In this document: positions 5,972 through 8,858 of the stretch, piece after piece | How positions within the stretch are numbered: position 1 is the stretch's first letter | How the letters are laid out: every line of letters begins with the position of its first letter | Assembly (NCBI GenBank): GCA_003241645.1 | Contig: QFOX01000074.1 | Location: 1-8,858, forward strand | Direction of reading: 5' to 3' | From: Azospirillum brasilense | GTDB taxonomy: Bacteria > Pseudomonadota > Alphaproteobacteria > Rickettsiales > UBA3002 | Length of the DNA stretch: 8,858 bases | Made by a program: the position numbers and the translations under genes | The notes under the pieces: model-generated | Told to the model about the DNA's origin: nothing | What the model saw: the letters and a program-made list of their open reading frames with translations, nothing else | Databases searched by the model: none

Positions 5972-7276
5972 ATGCGCCTTAGCCACTATTTCCTGCCCCT
6001 GCTGAAAGAAGACCCCAAAGAGGCGCAGGTGGTGTCGCACAAACTCATGCTGCGCGCGGGCATGGTGCGCCAGCAGGCCGCAGGCCTGTATAGCTGGCTG
6101 CCGCTGGGCCTGAAGGTGCTGCGCAACATCGAGCGCATCGTGAACGAAGAACTTGAGAACGCGGGCTGCGTGCCGCTGCTCATGCCCACGCTGCAACCCA
6201 CCGAACTGTGGAAGGAATCCGGCCGCTACGACGCGCTGGGCAAAGAGATGCTGCGCTTCAAGGACCGCGCCGACCGTGAGCTGCTCTACAGCCCCACCAA
6301 CGAGGAAATGGTGGTCGATATTTTCCGCGGCTACGTGAAAAGCTACAAACAGCTGCCGCTGAACCTGTACCAGATCCAATGGAAATTCCGCGACGAGGTG
6401 CGCCCGCGTTTCGGCGTCATGCGTGGCCGTGAATTCCTCATGAAAGATGCCTATTCGTTCGACGCCACCGTGGAAGATGCGCACAAGGTCTATGCCCGCA
6501 TGTACGACGCGTACCACCGCATCTTCAAGCGCCTTGGCCTGACCACCGTGGCCGTGAATGCCGATTCGGGCGCCATTGGCGGCAGCCTGAGCCATGAATT
6601 CCAGGTGATTGCCGATACCGGCGAAAGCGCCGTGTATTACGATGCGCGGTTCGACGACATCCGCGCCGGCAAGCTGGAGATGAGCGGTGAGGAAATGCGC
6701 ACGCTCTACGCCGCGGCCGACGAGCAGCACAAGCCGGATGCCTGCCCCATTCCGAAAGAGCAACTGCGCGAGGCGCGCGGCATCGAGGTGGGGCATGTGT
6801 TCTACCTTGGCAACAAATACAGCAAGGCCATGGGCGTGACCGTGACCGGGCCGGACGGTAAAGAGATCACGCCGGAGATGGGCTGCTACGGCATCGGCGT
6901 GTCGCGCCTTGTTGGTGCCATCATCGAAGCCAGCCACGACGATGCGGGCATTGTGTGGCCCGCCAGCGTCGCCCCGTTCGATGCGGGCGTCATCAACCTG
7001 CGCCCGGGCGATGCGGCCTGCGACATGGCGTGCGAAAAACTCTACATGCATTTGAAGGCCGCCGGGCTCGACCCGCTCTATGACGACACCGACCAGCGCG
7101 GTGGCGCGAAGTTCGCAGCGATGGACCTGATCGGCCTGCCGTGGCAGCTGACCATTGGGCCGCGCGGTGCCGAAAGCGGCATGGTGGAAGTGAAATGCCG
7201 CCGCACCGGCGAGAAAAGCGAAATTTCCATGGAAGAGGCGGTGAAAAAAGTCGTCGCTGCCCGCAAGGCGGCCTAG
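5972..7276 (+). CDS. proS: Prolyl-tRNA synthetase, short form without editing insertion
   Basis: Class II aminoacyl-tRNA synthetase that charges tRNA-Pro with proline in the cytoplasm. At 434 residues it is the short alphaproteobacterial form. Motif 1 lies in the region GLYSWLPLGLKVL to LLMPTLQP (about 58-77). The proline-site TNEE follows at 109-112, and motif 2 spans WKFRDEVRPRFGVMRGREF with R140. Motif 3 is GCYGIGVSR (304-312). The anticodon-binding HGTP domain covers about 330-430. E. coli ProRS has about 572 residues because a roughly 180-residue editing domain (INS), which hydrolyses mischarged Ala-tRNA-Pro, sits between motifs 2 and 3. Here that interval holds only a short replacement (about 225-285). 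Editing, if it occurs, would need a separate ProXp-type factor elsewhere in the genome. lolC begins three bases after the stop. Confidence 0.96.
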   Translation: MRLSHYFLPLLKEDPKEAQVVSHKLMLRAGMVRQQAAGLYSWLPLGLKVLRNIERIVNEELENAGCVPLLMPTLQPTELWKESGRYDALGKEMLRFKDRADRELLYSPTNEEMVVDIFRGYVKSYKQLPLNLYQIQWKFRDEVRPRFGVMRGREFLMKDAYSFDATVEDAHKVYARMYDAYHRIFKRLGLTTVAVNADSGAIGGSLSHEFQVIADTGESAVYYDARFDDIRAGKLEMSGEEMRTLYAAADEQHKPDACPIPKEQLREARGIEVGHVFYLGNKYSKAMGVTVTGPDGKEITPEMGCYGIGVSRLVGAIIEASHDDAGIVWPASVAPFDAGVINLRPGDAACDMACEKLYMHLKAAGLDPLYDDTDQRGGAKFAAMDLIGLPWQLTIGPRGAESGMVEVKCRRTGEKSEISMEEAVKKVVAARKAA

Positions 7277-7279
7277 CGC

Positions 7280-8545
7280 ATGGCCTTCACCCATCCAGTC
7301 GAACGTTTACTTGCATGGCGCTACCTGCGCGCGCGCAAACGCGGCGGCTTCATTTCGCTCACCACGTGGTTCGCCATGATCGGCATCATGCTGGGTGTGG
7401 CCACGCTCATTCTCGTCACCTCGCTTATGAACGGCATCCGCGACGAGATGATGTCGCGTTTCCTTGGGCTGGATGGGCACATCACCATCTACAGCGCGCA
7501 AGGCGCCGTCACGGATTATGACGCCGCCACGGCCTATGTGCGCAAAGAGCCCGGCGTAGCCAGTGCGACCCCGCGCGTGGAAGGGCAGGTCATGGCGACC
7601 GCCAGCGGTGCGGCGCTTGGTGCGCAGGTCATCGCCACGCCGTGGGAGGCGTTCAATAAGCGCAGCCTGTTCAAGGACGCGCTGGTGGATGGCGATTTCG
7701 ACGGCCTGCGCGACGGCACCGGCGTGGTGCTGGGCGAACGGTTGGCGCGTAACCTACGCGTGAAGCCCGGTGGCTCGGTGACGCTCATTTCCCCGCAGGG
7801 GCGCAGCACCATTGCCGGGTTCATACCGCGCATGAAGACCTACCCCGTCAGCGGCATCATCAAGCTCGGCGTGCATTCGCTGGATGGTGGCATCATCCTC
7901 ATGCCGTTCGAAGAGGCGCAGGTCTATTTCCGCCTCGTCGGGGCGGATGAATCCACCATGGCCAGCAACATCGAACTGTTCGTGAACGACACCGACGATG
8001 CCGACGATATTGCCCGCAACCTGCAGCAGAAGCTGGGCAGCGAAGCCCGCGTGCTCAGCTGGCAGCAGACCAATGCGCAGGTGTTTGCCGCGCTGGCGGT
8101 GCAGCGCAACGTCATGGTCGTCATCCTCGCGCTCATCGTGCTGGTGGCGGCGTTCAACATCATCTCCAGTCTTGTGATGCTGGTGAACGAAAAACGCCGC
8201 GACATCGCCATCTTGCGTTCCATGGGGGCCACGCGCGGCAACGTGCAGCGCGTGTTCATGCTGGCGGGCACATGGATCGGCCTTGCGGGCACGCTGGCGG
8301 GGCTGGTGTTGGGGCTGATTCTGGCCGCGAACATCGAGGCGCTGCGCCGTGGCGTGGAAGCGCTCACCGGCCAGCCCATCCTCATCGAGAATATCTACTT
8401 CCTTTCGACGCTGCCGACCAAGACCGACCCCATGGAAGTGCTCACCATCGTGCTGGTTTCGGTGGGGCTGTCCTTCGCGGCGACCATTTACCCGGCGCGG
8501 CGTGCGGCCAAGCTCGATCCGGCGGAGGCGCTGCGCTATGAGTAA
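7280..8545 (+). CDS. lolC: Lipoprotein-releasing ABC transporter permease (LolC/LolE family)
   Basis: Inner-membrane permease that, with the ATPase LolD, extracts outer-membrane lipoproteins from the inner membrane and hands them to periplasmic LolA. The 421 residues show the family topology. A cytoplasmic start containing ERLLAWRYLRARKRGGF leads into TM1 (about 28-50). A large periplasmic domain follows (about 52-276), then TM2 (about 278-302), the cytoplasmic coupling segment EKRRDIAILRSMGAT, TM3 (about 325-350) and TM4 (about 387-407). The C-terminus is YPARRAAKLDPAEALRYE, the FtsX-family ending. Only one permease gene lies before lolD, so the complex may use two copies of it, as proposed for LolF-type transporters. 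A second permease elsewhere in the genome cannot be excluded, and assignment to LolC, LolE or LolF is not settled by sequence reading alone. It is in the same frame as proS and three bases downstream. Confidence 0.93.
   Translation: MAFTHPVERLLAWRYLRARKRGGFISLTTWFAMIGIMLGVATLILVTSLMNGIRDEMMSRFLGLDGHITIYSAQGAVTDYDAATAYVRKEPGVASATPRVEGQVMATASGAALGAQVIATPWEAFNKRSLFKDALVDGDFDGLRDGTGVVLGERLARNLRVKPGGSVTLISPQGRSTIAGFIPRMKTYPVSGIIKLGVHSLDGGIILMPFEEAQVYFRLVGADESTMASNIELFVNDTDDADDIARNLQQKLGSEARVLSWQQTNAQVFAALAVQRNVMVVILALIVLVAAFNIISSLVMLVNEKRRDIAILRSMGATRGNVQRVFMLAGTWIGLAGTLAGLVLGLILAANIEALRRGVEALTGQPILIENIYFLSTLPTKTDPMEVLTIVLVSVGLSFAATIYPARRAAKLDPAEALRYE
8524..8528 (+). promoter_or_regulatory. lolD ribosome binding site inside lolC
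   Basis: GGAGG ends nine bases before the lolD ATG and lies within the lolC codons for the conserved DPAEAL ending. It supports the 8538 start and translational coupling. Confidence 0.75.
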
Positions 8546-8858
8546 CGTGTTGAACCTCGCGGGCATCACCCGCCATTACACGCAAGGCGAAGGCCGCGCG
8601 CTGGAAGTGTTGACGCAGGCCAACCTGCGCATCGACGCGGGCGAGCTGGTGGCGCTCATTGGCCCGTCGGGCTCCGGCAAATCCACGCTGCTGCAAGTTG
8701 CAGGCCTGCTGGATACGCCGCAGGCAGGCACCATCACCATTGGCGGGGAAGACGCCTCCACCGCCAGCGACGCGGTGCGCACTGCGCTGCGTAACCGCTA
8801 TATCGGCTTCATTTACCAGTTCCACCATCTGTTGCCGGAACTGACCGCGCTGGAGAAC
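8538..8858 (+). CDS. lolD: Lipoprotein-releasing ABC transporter ATPase, 5' part only
   Basis: First 107 residues of the ATP-binding subunit that powers lipoprotein release by the LolC/E permease at the cytoplasmic face of the inner membrane. Walker A is GPSGSGKST (42-50). The Q-loop segment YQFHHLLPELTALEN (from Y93, with Q94) is the characteristic LolD/MacB-group sequence. The chain is cut by the window end immediately after ALEN, so the ABC signature, Walker B and H-loop are not visible. The ATG overlaps the lolC stop in an ATGAGTAA arrangement (8 bp shared), which, with the strong internal GGAGG, indicates tightly coupled, near-stoichiometric synthesis of permease and ATPase. Confidence 0.95.
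   Translation, partial: MSNVLNLAGITRHYTQGEGRALEVLTQANLRIDAGELVALIGPSGSGKSTLLQVAGLLDTPQAGTITIGGEDASTASDAVRTALRNRYIGFIYQFHHLLPELTALEN

Noticed and set aside
4960..5973. 337-codon open frame on the minus strand opposite the DUF1467 and lipoprotein genes
   Set aside because: The + strand proteins have clear helices, a lipobox and a ribosome binding site. The minus frame has only biased composition and ends inside proS.
5747..7294. 515-codon open frame on the minus strand opposite proS
   Set aside because: It is a shadow of proS and the lipoprotein end. The composition is His/Ala/Gly/Arg-biased, with no recognisable motif and no promoter or ribosome binding site.
1..8858. CRISPR array, tRNA or rRNA gene, insertion sequence, phage or defence system
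   Set aside because: No spaced direct repeats, transposase, tRNA-like cloverleaf with conserved T-loop, or defence domain was seen anywhere in the window.

Overview
The window is high-GC DNA (roughly 60-65% by eye) from an alphaproteobacterium. The evidence is the gene order nuoN - birA - coaX - rnj - (insert) - DUF1467 gene - lipoprotein - proS - lolC - lolD, which follows a housekeeping neighbourhood typical of that class. Short ProRS without an editing insert, type III pantothenate kinase and RNase J together also fit Alphaproteobacteria. I cannot fix the order or genus. Low-GC Rickettsiales are unlikely.

Layout. Bases 1-404 hold the 3' end of nuoN (complex I). Overlapping or abutting it on the + strand are birA (biotin-protein ligase), coaX (pantothenate kinase) and rnj (ribonuclease J). 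Junctions of -17, 3 and 0 bp suggest one transcript. rnj faces a minus-strand gene for an unrecognised glycine-rich membrane protein. The 87-bp gap between the two stop codons is almost filled by a palindromic element (3605-3678). A 108-bp divergent region (4762-4869) separates that gene from a + strand gene with an N-terminal DUF1467-like two-helix domain and an unusual periplasmic tail of about 100 residues. A cysteine-containing lipoprotein follows. Then comes proS with its own candidate promoter, tightly followed by lolC (permease) and the start of lolD (ATPase), which is cut by the window edge.

How the genes work together. Most are core functions: respiration, biotin attachment, CoA synthesis, RNA turnover, prolyl-tRNA charging and lipoprotein export to the outer membrane. 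The less ordinary part is 3595-5880. Relatives often carry a methylmalonyl-CoA epimerase gene between rnj and the DUF1467 gene. Here that place holds a palindromic repeat and an unknown reverse-strand membrane protein, and the DUF1467 gene is extended and followed by a lipoprotein. I see no CRISPR array, tRNA, rRNA, insertion sequence or phage gene, and no defence system. The most notable sequence-level signals are the compensatory base changes inside the palindrome and a promoter placed so that the DUF1467 mRNA could be leaderless.
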